From Komagataeibacter melaceti (GTDB taxonomy: Bacteria; Pseudomonadota; Alphaproteobacteria; Acetobacterales; Acetobacteraceae), in NCBI RefSeq assembly GCF_003403295.1, contig NZ_QUWV01000014.1:41873-105872 (forward strand): a DNA stretch of 64,000 bases, written 5' to 3'. Shown here one piece after another: positions 57,533 to 64,000 of the stretch; positions within the stretch are counted from its first letter, which is position 1, and the number at the start of each line of letters is the position of its first letter. Below the pieces are notes generated by a model, which worked only from the letters and a program-made list of their open reading frames with translations, was not told where the DNA came from and did no database searches. Made by a program: the position numbers and the translations under genes.

Positions 57533-58075
57533 TCAGCTACGGACCGTGTGGCGGGCCGGGCTGGTGCGGGTGCTGGACGCCGCCGGGCGGACCGGGCGGT
57601 TGGGCGCGGTGCAGGTCAGGTAGGAAGCGGGCTGGAGAATGTCCTTCGCCTGCGCGTAGCTGGACAGGTCGGCCGCCGTGTCGAGCACCAGCACCTCATC
57701 AAACATGGAGATGCGCTGCTGGCAGAACGCCGTGCCGGAATGCAGGCCGCGCTCGGACTGCACATTGGCAAGCTGCGTGATGTAGTCATCATGCTGGCGC
57801 TGGGCGTTGCGGCCATAGGTGGTGTGGAAATAGGCGTTGAGGACGTGTTCCTCATTCGTCAGCTTGGTGCGGAACTTCATAACAAAACTGTTATATTTTT
57901 CCTGCGCATTGCAGGACAGGGCCGTGACCATCAGCTCGCTCTTCAGGCCCTGCACATCAAAGGCTTCATGCGCGGGGGAAGGGGAGCAGGGGCCGGCTGC
58001 CAGTGCCTGCCCGCCATTAACCAGCCCGGCCAGGGCAAGTGCGGCAGCGCCTGCGCGCCAGATCGACATGGACAT
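57533..58075 (-). CDS. Secreted hypothetical protein
   Basis: 180 aa. Signal peptide MSMSIWRAGAAALALAGLVNGGQALAAG. Mature part mostly helical (FDVQGLKSELMVTALSCNAQEKYNSFVMKFRTKL) with four Cys (PCSPS, LSCNAQ, FCQQR and LTCTAP) that could form two disulphides, and a basic low-complexity tail. Not recognised. Probably periplasmic. Divergent from a lipoprotein gene across a 378-bp gap. Confidence 0.65.
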   Translation of the reverse strand: MSMSIWRAGAAALALAGLVNGGQALAAGPCSPSPAHEAFDVQGLKSELMVTALSCNAQEKYNSFVMKFRTKLTNEEHVLNAYFHTTYGRNAQRQHDDYITQLANVQSERGLHSGTAFCQQRISMFDEVLVLDTAADLSSYAQAKDILQPASYLTCTAPNRPVRPAASSTRTSPARHTVRS

Positions 58076-58453
58076 CAGGAAGGTTCTCCAGATATTGGGG
58101 CTATTGCCAACGGGGATGCAAAAAGGCCCCGCATGGTCCGGCGGAATTGGGATCCGGATCAGGTCTATAGCGCAAACCTGCTGCTGCCAAAAGGGAGATC
58201 ACGGTATCCCTCTTAAAAAGGGGAGGCATGAACGTTCGATGGGATGACAGCGGCCATCCGTCCGGCTATGCCACATGTGCAGGGCCTGTCCGCTTGCGTA
58301 AAAAGGACCAACGGGTCTTTCCCGCCTGGGTGCGTTGCTCTACAGCAGACGCCAAAGCGGTTTGCCGTTGTGCCGATCCAGACCGTTATTGGGACGGCGC
58401 GGGCGAAACTGTCCTCATAACAGGTGATGTATCAAATACAGCGGAGCTGACGA
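58076..58453. other. 378-bp divergent intergenic region
   Basis: Between the two secreted unknowns. It contains a 94-codon open frame (58228-58512) with poor ribosome spacing that overlaps the lipoprotein; judged spurious. No promoter, operator or convincing RNA structure was found. Confidence 0.4.
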
Positions 58454-58915
58454 GTGCGACTGCGACTGTCTGCAATCATGATGACGACGGGCATTCTGCT
58501 CGCCGGATGTGATAACAAACCGGCCGTAAACCTTGGTGGAATCGGCACGACCCCCAACCCCTACAATTACATGAAGGCATCCGGCCTGTGCCAGGTGGGC
58601 AACCTGACGCCAGCGGGCCAGAACACGAAAAGTGCCACCATGCAGGTGCGCAGCGATGACGGCTACTGCGCGATCGAGACGCGCATGTCCGGCGGGCACC
58701 CCTATCCGTCGTTCGGGGTGTCGCCCGCGCCGGAGCATGGCAAGGCGTTCATCTATAACTACAACGATCACACTTATGTGACGTACACGCCCAACGCTTC
58801 CTACTCCGGGCAGGACAAATTCCGCGTCGTCCTGATCCGTGGGGAGAAAGAACCGCGTGAATATATCGACGTGACAGCCACGGTCACGGCCCCGGCCGTA
58901 CCCGGCGCGAAATGA
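58454..58915 (+). CDS. Small lipoprotein of unknown function
   Basis: 153 aa. GTG start at 58454 with GGAG 7 nt upstream. RLRLSAIMMTTGILLAGC gives a clean lipobox. Mature part is beta-rich (ATMQVRSDDGYCAIETRM, KAFIYNYNDHTYVTYTPNASYSGQDKFRVVL, EYIDVTATV), which has an immunoglobulin/cadherin-like look (the YTPN...SGxDxFxVxV pattern recalls bacterial Ig-like repeats). Two further Cys (GLCQVG, GYCAIE). Function unknown. Confidence 0.75.
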   Translation: MRLRLSAIMMTTGILLAGCDNKPAVNLGGIGTTPNPYNYMKASGLCQVGNLTPAGQNTKSATMQVRSDDGYCAIETRMSGGHPYPSFGVSPAPEHGKAFIYNYNDHTYVTYTPNASYSGQDKFRVVLIRGEKEPREYIDVTATVTAPAVPGAK

Positions 58916-58969
58916 GGCCATCCCGGCCCTGACCGGGCCGGGGTTTCCACCCCCGCCGTAACGGCAGGG

Positions 58970-59416
58970 TCAGATGGAAAAGGTGATCGGTTCGGGCTGC
59001 GGGCGGCGCATGCCGGCGTTTTCAGCCCGGCGCACCAGGTCATCAAGGCTGATCTCACGGCATTTTTCGTCGATCATGCTGTCGAATTCCTGCCAGCAGG
59101 GTTCAACAACCTTCTGGAACAGCCCGCCGATCGGGCCATCATCCGTGTTGTCTTCCGCCGTGATGACCGCAAGGATGTCCGCCAGCAGGATGTCACGCCG
59201 GGGGCGGCCCAGACGGTAGCCACCACGCGGGCCACGCACGCTTTCCAGCAGCCCCGAGCGTGAGAGGGACTGGAGCAGCGGCTCGATGCCACGCCGGGCC
59301 AGGCCTGCGCGTTCGGCAATGTCAGCAGCGCTTATGGTGCCGTTGCGCCCAGCATGAAAAGCAACATCAAGCATGATCAGTATCGCGATCATGGTCCTGT
59401 CACGCCGGAGCAGCAT
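58970..59416 (-). CDS. Rrf2-family transcriptional regulator (no Fe-S cysteines)
   Basis: 148 aa from the ATG at 59416 (AAGG upstream), matching the usual MLLRRDRTMIAILIMLDVAFHAG opening; a GTG at 59461 is possible. Winged helix: TISAADIAERAGLARRGIEPLLQSLSRSGLLESVRGPRGGYRLG. The three closely spaced Cys of IscR are absent; only C107 and C119 occur. It is divergent from cysK, so a role like that of CymR, the Rrf2 protein controlling cysteine metabolism in Firmicutes, is a reasonable inference. Confidence 0.88.
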   Translation of the reverse strand: MLLRRDRTMIAILIMLDVAFHAGRNGTISAADIAERAGLARRGIEPLLQSLSRSGLLESVRGPRGGYRLGRPRRDILLADILAVITAEDNTDDGPIGGLFQKVVEPCWQEFDSMIDEKCREISLDDLVRRAENAGMRRPQPEPITFSI

Positions 59417-59570
59417 ATCATTCAGCCTTGCTTTGAGTGGATCGGAAAAAGTGCCTCGCACCGTTTATCAGCAATTGCCCGATTGATCCACGCTTCTGTT
59501 CAGGAGGATGGTGGATTATGTCAGACTGTACGCGTGAATAGCCCATTTCCGGAACAAGGAGTGATAACGG

Positions 59571-60560
59571 ATGAACAAGACCACCCCGGCAGGTCCCACC
59601 TACGGTTTTGCCGCGCCGCGCGGCAAGGTGTACGACTCCATTGTGGATACCGTGGGGGGGACGCCACTGGTGGCGCTGCCGCATCTGACCCGGGAAGACG
59701 GATTGCAGGCGCGTGTGCTGATGAAGCTGGAATTCTTCAATCCGCTCGCCTCCGTCAAGGACCGCATCGGCGCGGCCATGATCGAGGATGCGGAAAGCCG
59801 GGGCGAAATCCAGCCCGGCAAGACCACGCTTGTCGAGCCGACTTCGGGCAATACGGGCATCTCCCTCGCGTTCGTGGCGGCGGCGCGCGGCTACAAGCTG
59901 ATCGTAACCATGCCCGAAGGGGCCTCGATCGAACGGCGCAAGATGCTGCGCCTGCTTGATGCCCGGCTGGAACTGACCCCCATGCGGCTGGGCATGGCGG
60001 GCGCGATCGCACGGGCCGAGGAAATCCTGAAGAAGACCCCCAATTCATGGATGCCCCGGCAGTTCGATAATCCCGCCAACCCCGATGTGCATGCGGCCAC
60101 CACGGCCGAGGAAATCTGGGCCGATACGGCGGGTGAGGTCGATATTGTCGTGGCCGGACTGGGCACCGGCGGCACGGCCAGCGGCATCGCCCACCGGCTG
60201 AAGAAGCTCAAGAAGGGGATCGAGGTCTATGGCGTCGAGCCGATGGAAAGCGCCATCCTGAACGGCGATGAGCCGGGGCCGCATGGGATTCAGGGAATCG
60301 GGCCGGGCTTCTGCCCCCGCACGCTGGATCTTGCCGCGCTGGCCGGGGTGATGCCGGTATCCGAACGTGAGGCCATTGCCGCCGCCCGCCGCTGTGCGCG
60401 GCTGGATGGCGTGCCGGTGGGCATCTCGTCCGGTGCGGCGCTGCATGCGGCCGTACAGCTTGCGTCACAGCCCGAGAACAGGGGCAAGACCATCGTGACC
60501 ATCGCGCCGTCCTTTGCCGAGCGCTACCTGTCCACCTCGCTGTTTACCGGGCTGGTCTGA
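59571..60560 (+). CDS. cysK: Cysteine synthase A
   Basis: 329-aa PLP enzyme making cysteine from O-acetylserine and sulfide. PLP lysine K63 in NPLASVKDRIGAAMI, EPTSGNTGISLAF, phosphate loop GLGTGGTASGIAHRLK and ISSGAALHAAVQLA. RBS AAGGAG at good spacing. Divergent from an Rrf2 regulator, about 150 bp apart. Followed by a strong terminator. A cysE gene is not adjacent. Confidence 0.95.
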   Translation: MNKTTPAGPTYGFAAPRGKVYDSIVDTVGGTPLVALPHLTREDGLQARVLMKLEFFNPLASVKDRIGAAMIEDAESRGEIQPGKTTLVEPTSGNTGISLAFVAAARGYKLIVTMPEGASIERRKMLRLLDARLELTPMRLGMAGAIARAEEILKKTPNSWMPRQFDNPANPDVHAATTAEEIWADTAGEVDIVVAGLGTGGTASGIAHRLKKLKKGIEVYGVEPMESAILNGDEPGPHGIQGIGPGFCPRTLDLAALAGVMPVSEREAIAAARRCARLDGVPVGISSGAALHAAVQLASQPENRGKTIVTIAPSFAERYLSTSLFTGLV

Positions 60561-60590
60561 GTTCAGGCCCGGCCCCTTTTGGGGCAGCGG

Positions 60591-60639
60591 ATATGGAAAA
60601 AGCGGCTGCCTGACGGCGCCGCTTTTTTCTTTTCCATAT
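60591..60639. terminator. Terminator between cysK and OmpA porin
   Basis: Extended hairpin: outer ATATGGAAAA / TTTTCCATAT and inner AAAAGCGGC / GCCGCTTTT. T-rich on both strands, so it serves both convergent genes. Confidence 0.85.
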
Positions 60640-60659
60640 TCAGGCTGGGTGGCCGGTGA

Positions 60660-61805
60660 TCAGTGCAGGATGATCTCGACGCGGCGATTCTGTGCTTCAC
60701 GCGTGTTGGCCATGGTCTGGACCAGCGGGTTGGAGTCGCCAAAGCCATGAATGTCGATCGAGGGGCCGGGTACGCCATCGCGCACCAGTTCGGCCTTGAT
60801 GACCTCCGCACGGCGTAGCGAGAGCGCCTGGTTATACTGTTCGCCGCGCGGGCCGGGATGGGCTGCGGAGTTGTCGGTATAGCCGTTGACCTCGATCCGC
60901 GTGGTCTGCGTGTTGGTCGAGGCCTGTGCTGCCACCGCCACGATTGCACGGGCGCGGTCGGTCAGGTCGCTGCGGTCCCAGTCAAAAAATACGAGATAGG
61001 TCCGATTCTCCGCCGGTGCGGGCGCCGCGATACTGGAAGGCGGCGGCGGTGGCGGGGGCGCGGGATTGAACTCGTAGCGCAGGCCGAGCATGAGGGAATG
61101 GTTGAAGTCGGTGCGGCTGTCACGGTTGCCGTTGCGGAAGCCGTAATCGCTGTTCATGGCCGTCAGCGCGGTTTCGCTGCCGCTCATGGTGGAATGGTGC
61201 GACTGCGGGCCCAGCATGGTCCAGAACCGGTATTCCGCCGTGGCGGACAGGCCGACAACCCATGGCATGGGGAAGGCGAGGCCAAAGATGCCCTGATAGG
61301 CGAAGTTGCCGTAGGTGCCGCTTACATGCTGGCTGTAATTCGCGCCATTCACGTTGCCGGTCATGGTGGTGTTCATGTTCTGCCAGCCATAGCCGATACC
61401 CGCGCCGAAATACGGGAACAGCCAGCTCTTGCCGATATCAAGGTCGAACAGGGCATTGGCCATGAGGCCCGATTCCTGCTGCCGGCCATCGGCATGCGCA
61501 TGATAGGCGGCGTTGCCCCCCACCGTTTTCAGGTCATTGTTCCGGTAATGGCCCTCAAGCTCCACGCGGAAGCCGTTGCCCAGCCCCCAGCCAATGGCGC
61601 CTTCCCCGATGGCGCCGGTACGAAACTGATCGCGCGCCGAAGAATTCCGTATGACCTGGCCCTGGTTGAAGGTCGCACCACCTTCACCGCTCATGTACAG
61701 GCCCTGAACAGGCTGGGCGAATACCGGAGCGGAGACCAGCACGGAGCCCAGGGTAACCGAGGCAGCCAATAAAGACCCTGCAAGCAATCCGTACCGCAGA
61801 TTCAT
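60660..61805 (-). CDS. OmpA-family outer-membrane barrel protein
   Basis: 381 aa from the ATG at 61805 (GAAGGGAGAAGAAGAGT upstream); the open frame extends much further but is not coding-like. Signal peptide MNLRYGLLAGSLLAASVTLGSVLVSAPVFAQ. The N-terminal 8-strand beta-barrel region (about 30-235) is followed by a Pro-rich hinge (PAPPPPPPPSS) and an OmpA C-terminal peptidoglycan-binding domain (TYLVFFDWDRSDLTDRARAIV ... VNGYTDNSAAHPG ... LSLRRAEVIKAELV ... NRRVEIILH). Upstream region carries the 116-nt folded element at 61908-62023. Confidence 0.92.
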   Translation of the reverse strand: MNLRYGLLAGSLLAASVTLGSVLVSAPVFAQPVQGLYMSGEGGATFNQGQVIRNSSARDQFRTGAIGEGAIGWGLGNGFRVELEGHYRNNDLKTVGGNAAYHAHADGRQQESGLMANALFDLDIGKSWLFPYFGAGIGYGWQNMNTTMTGNVNGANYSQHVSGTYGNFAYQGIFGLAFPMPWVVGLSATAEYRFWTMLGPQSHHSTMSGSETALTAMNSDYGFRNGNRDSRTDFNHSLMLGLRYEFNPAPPPPPPPSSIAAPAPAENRTYLVFFDWDRSDLTDRARAIVAVAAQASTNTQTTRIEVNGYTDNSAAHPGPRGEQYNQALSLRRAEVIKAELVRDGVPGPSIDIHGFGDSNPLVQTMANTREAQNRRVEIILH

Positions 61806-61907
61806 ACTCTTCTTCTCCCTTCGACGGGCCTTGTTTAGCGTATCGGCCCGGTCGGGTGCGCGTGCCATATTCCTTCGGATCAGCAGCATCAGCATTCTTT
61901 TGCTTAA

Positions 61908-62023
61908 AGAAACCAGTCCTGACAATCCATTGTCACCGCCTAATCCATCGCTTTGGGCGGTGGGGCCAACTGTCATGTCCGACTGTGTGCCAGATGTCAC
62001 ACCCATATGCCGGACTGGTTTCT
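61908..62023. other. Candidate structured RNA/element closed by 12-bp inverted repeat
   Basis: AGAAACCAGTCC (61908-61919) and its exact reverse complement GGACTGGTTTCT (62012-62023) enclose 92 nt. Inside are TGACAAT-cc-ATTGTCA (61920-61935), CACCGCC / GGCGGTG (61934-61940 with 61956-61962) and GTGTG / CACAC (61985-61989 with 61998-62002). It lies in the 247-bp gap between the DUF1491 gene and the OmpA porin start, so on the minus strand it could be in the porin's 5' leader. Matches no RNA family I recognise. Confidence 0.4.
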
Positions 62024-62052
62024 ATGCCTTTAATCGCGTGGAATCACGTCTT

Positions 62053-62391
62053 TCATATCAGCCTTGCTTCAAACGGTGGCTTCAGATCGGGTGCGTCGAA
62101 CTCCAGGACCCATATGTCGGGGTCCCGTTCCCTCTGTCTTGCGACGTAGGCATCGACACTGTCCTGATCCACTGCCGTCTCCCCTGTAGCGCGGAACCAT
62201 GCCCGCCGTCCATCGGGGGTGCGGGTGGGGGCAAGCACGCACATGCGCCTGTCCCGGCCCAGCAGCACGATCAGCACGCTGCCCGCATCCTCATCCCCAC
62301 GGTGCAGCACCATGCCCGGATTTCCCGTTTGTCCAGCCTGTCGCAGCATCGCCTTGACCCAGATGCCGGTTTTCAGGCGCGATTCCTCCAT
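62053..62391 (-). CDS. DUF1491 family protein
   Basis: 112 aa from the ATG at 62391 (MEESRLKTGIWVKAMLRQAG); frame extends to 62457 with unlikely residues. Matches the small alphaproteobacterial DUF1491 family: GMVLHRGDEDAGSVLIVLLG, RAWFRATGETAVDQDSVDAYVARQRERDPDIWVLEFD. Function unknown. Follows the S41 protease gene in the same direction, a common neighbourhood for this family in my recollection. Confidence 0.85.
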   Translation of the reverse strand: MEESRLKTGIWVKAMLRQAGQTGNPGMVLHRGDEDAGSVLIVLLGRDRRMCVLAPTRTPDGRRAWFRATGETAVDQDSVDAYVARQRERDPDIWVLEFDAPDLKPPFEARLI

Positions 62392-62468
62392 GGGGCGAAT
62401 ATCTCCGGTAATGCAGAAAGGCTGAGGGAGACATGCAGGAATAGCACAGTTTCCCATGGTGATATCTG

Positions 62469-64000
62469 TCAGCCGCCACTGGCCGGGACGGCGCTCTCGT
62501 CCGGCACGGCGGACAGGGCGGCGCGGTATTCGACCGGATTGTCCAGCAGGGAATGTGCGGCATCAAGGTCGCTGTCCGTACCGATGGCGGCGGGACATTC
62601 CCGGCGGATGCCCAGGATACGCGCGGGATCGACGGGGTAGCGGATCTGGCGGGTGGCCGTGATCCATCCCCGGCTGTCCGCCGTGCCTTCGGCCAGGTTC
62701 TGGAGCTGGCGTTCAAGCGCGCTTTCCCCCAGGCTGGTGCAGACCTGCGGCATCACGCCCAGCCCCTGCAGCGGCCAGCCCAGCGGGGCGAGCACCCGAC
62801 TCCATGTCACGTAAAGTTCACCGCCATTGGGCATCTGGCCAATGGTCTGGACCAGCCCCTTGCCCAGCGTGGCGCTGCCGATCACGACGCCGCGCTTCTG
62901 GTCGGCCAGTGCCGCAGCCAGAATCTCGGCCGCACTCGCGGTGCGCCCGTCCACCATGATGATGATGGGCAGGCCGTTGGTCATGTCGCCCCCCTGCACG
63001 GCCCAGACATGGTTGGCCTGCGGGTCGCGGCCCTGCGTTATGGCCGCGACGCCATGGTCCAGCATGAGTGCTGATGTGGTGACCGCCTGCTGGAGCACGC
63101 CGCCGCGATTGCCGCGCAGGTCAAGGATCAGGCCCGAAATGCCGGGCACGTTCATGGCCTCATCCAGGTACTGGCTCATCTCCTCCGCCGTGTTGGCGGA
63201 AAATGCCGTGATGTGCAGGATGACATGCTTGCCGCTGGTATAGGCGAATACGGTCTCGGGCGGGGTGGAGGCACGGTGCAGCGTGACCGTGCTCAGCCGC
63301 CCCTTTGCTTCCACCGTGATGCGCACGAGACTGCCCACGGGGCCGCTGAGCCATGAACTGACGGTCTCGAGGCTGTGGGACGCCGTGGGCCGCCCGTTGA
63401 CGGCCCGCACGACCTGCCCGGCGGCAAGGCTGGTGGGCCATGCCGGGCCATTGGCGTTGACCGCCGTGATGATGATGGCGTGGCGGTCCATGCCCAGCGT
63501 CAGCCCGGCCGAGGCCTCGCCGCCCGTGCGGGTGCTGCGGTCTGACACGGCGGCCCCCGGCGCGATATAGCGCGAATAGGGGTCGAGGTGGTTGAACAGC
63601 TCATCAAAGAAACCCTGCAGCACCCCGTCCTGCCCCGTGCTGCGCATGGCGGCGGAATGCTGCCAGGCCGCGTCCAGCATGCGGGTGATGGCGGCGCTCC
63701 AGCCCGGCAGGTCATCGGCCGCGGGCACGGGCAGCGCCATGACCGTTTTCTGGGTTGCGGTCAGTTGCAGGAAGCCCTGCTGCTCCTCGATGCTCAGCGA
63801 GGGGTCGATCGCGCTGATGCCGTTCAGCCCCCACAGGGCGAAGTCATGGATTTCATGGCTTTCCAGCGTGCGGGGCTGGAGAAAGGAGAGACTCGCCTGG
63901 ATCACCGAGGAAATGACAGCCAGGTTCAGCCCGCCCCCGGCGGGTGTGTCCACGCTGTCCTCATGCGGGGGTGGGGGCGGTGCCGCGATACGGGGGGAGG
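62469..64000 (-). CDS. S41-family C-terminal-processing protease (5' end outside window)
   Basis: At least 510 codons; the frame remains open to base 64000, so the start and signal peptide lie beyond the window (residues visible upstream: a Pro-rich RIAAPPPPPHEDS). PDZ domain about residues 155-235 (LGMDRHAIIITAVNANGPAWPTSLAAGQVVRAVNGRPT). Peptidase core GLILDLRGNRGGVLQQAV, then Ser in VDGRTASAAEILAAALADQKRG and Lys in SATLGKGLVQTIGQ (the Ser-Lys dyad). Probable periplasmic processing protease acting on envelope proteins. A short tail after the core ends the protein. Confidence 0.9.
   Translation of the reverse strand, partial: SPRIAAPPPPPHEDSVDTPAGGGLNLAVISSVIQASLSFLQPRTLESHEIHDFALWGLNGISAIDPSLSIEEQQGFLQLTATQKTVMALPVPAADDLPGWSAAITRMLDAAWQHSAAMRSTGQDGVLQGFFDELFNHLDPYSRYIAPGAAVSDRSTRTGGEASAGLTLGMDRHAIIITAVNANGPAWPTSLAAGQVVRAVNGRPTASHSLETVSSWLSGPVGSLVRITVEAKGRLSTVTLHRASTPPETVFAYTSGKHVILHITAFSANTAEEMSQYLDEAMNVPGISGLILDLRGNRGGVLQQAVTTSALMLDHGVAAITQGRDPQANHVWAVQGGDMTNGLPIIIMVDGRTASAAEILAAALADQKRGVVIGSATLGKGLVQTIGQMPNGGELYVTWSRVLAPLGWPLQGLGVMPQVCTSLGESALERQLQNLAEGTADSRGWITATRQIRYPVDPARILGIRRECPAAIGTDSDLDAAHSLLDNPVEYRAALSAVPDESAVPASGG

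Noticed and set aside
56945..58216. 423-codon plus-strand open frame across parE 5' end and the secreted-protein gene
   Set aside because: Spans a terminator and two well-supported genes on the opposite strand.
58228..58512. 94-codon open frame MNVRWDDSG...
   Set aside because: GGGGAGG ends only one base before the ATG, it overlaps a well-supported lipoprotein start, and the sequence has no recognisable feature.
59547..59554. TTCCGGAA palindrome upstream of cysK
   Set aside because: Only 8 bp, so expected by chance; overlaps the ribosome-site region. Not called as an operator.
61806..62006. N-terminal extension of the OmpA porin reading frame (67 extra codons)
   Set aside because: The extension lacks a signal peptide and an excellent ribosome site plus signal sequence mark the ATG at 61805.

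Overview
The window is 64 kb of GC-rich (about 60-65% G+C by eye) chromosomal DNA from an alphaproteobacterium, almost certainly of the acetic acid bacteria (Acetobacteraceae; a Komagataeibacter/Gluconacetobacter-type genome fits best). The main clues are a heme-PAS/GGDEF/EAL protein closely resembling, from memory, the oxygen-sensing c-di-GMP phosphodiesterase PdeA1 of Gluconacetobacter xylinus, and the alphaproteobacterial syntenies murA-his-infA-maf-RNase G-yacG-tRNA-Phe and argD-argF-hslO. No prophage, insertion sequence, CRISPR array or rRNA operon is visible. This is core chromosome with a few uncharacterised accessory genes.

Layout. 1-4.6 kb (minus): 5' part of recJ, homoserine dehydrogenase, an alanine/DAP-type aminotransferase, and an OmpA-like lipoprotein. 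4.8-8.2 kb: a second-type ClpP, a ferritin-like di-iron protein, an unknown protein and a cytochrome b561. 8.2-12.9 kb: an AT-rich control region with a perfect 24-bp palindrome, followed by two overlapping c-di-GMP genes (MHYT-GGDEF-degenerate EAL, and heme-PAS-GAF-GGDEF-EAL). 13.2-14.5 kb: dihydroorotase-family gene, with a REP-like repeat copy on each side. 14.8-21.5 kb (minus): dcd, murA, hisG, hisD, infA, maf, RNase G, yacG and tRNA-Phe. 21.6-26.2 kb: Rieske oxygenase, two glycosyltransferases and a TPR protein. 26.2-28.9 kb: thrS and infC (the latter with an apparent ATA start). 29-33.5 kb (minus): a DegP-like protease, a two-component system and two secreted proteins. 33.6-38.4 kb: hrpB divergent from a DsbD/ScsB-type reductase. 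38.4-43 kb (minus): lipoprotein, hslO, a small gene, argF and argD. 43.2-53.6 kb (plus): recX, CHAP lipoprotein, tatA, methionine-salvage mtnB-mtnD-mtnC, ribF, ileS, lspA, a DUF3035-type lipoprotein and mutL. 53.7-57.4 kb: a lone nuoM convergent with parE. 57.5-64 kb: secreted/lipoprotein unknowns, an Rrf2 regulator divergent from cysK, an OmpA-family barrel porin, a DUF1491 protein and a 5'-truncated S41 protease.

Functional groups: amino-acid biosynthesis (hom, hisG/D, argD/F, cysK), translation (thrS, ileS, infA, infC, tRNA-Phe), envelope (murA, lspA, OmpA proteins, lipoproteins, glycosyltransferases, DegP- and S41-type proteases), redox protein folding (dsbD, hslO) and c-di-GMP signalling. 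Many genes overlap by the ATGA type, indicating tightly coupled operons.

Most interesting unexplained items: a 116-nt segment closed by a perfect 12-bp inverted repeat and containing nested hairpins upstream of the OmpA porin; the 24-bp palindrome upstream of the c-di-GMP genes; a degenerate EAL domain in the MHYT protein; a ClpP whose catalytic Asp is Asn; the ATA start of infC; and the two REP-like elements with compensatory stem changes. Start codons are judged by eye from Shine-Dalgarno matches and domain ends. No database search was possible.
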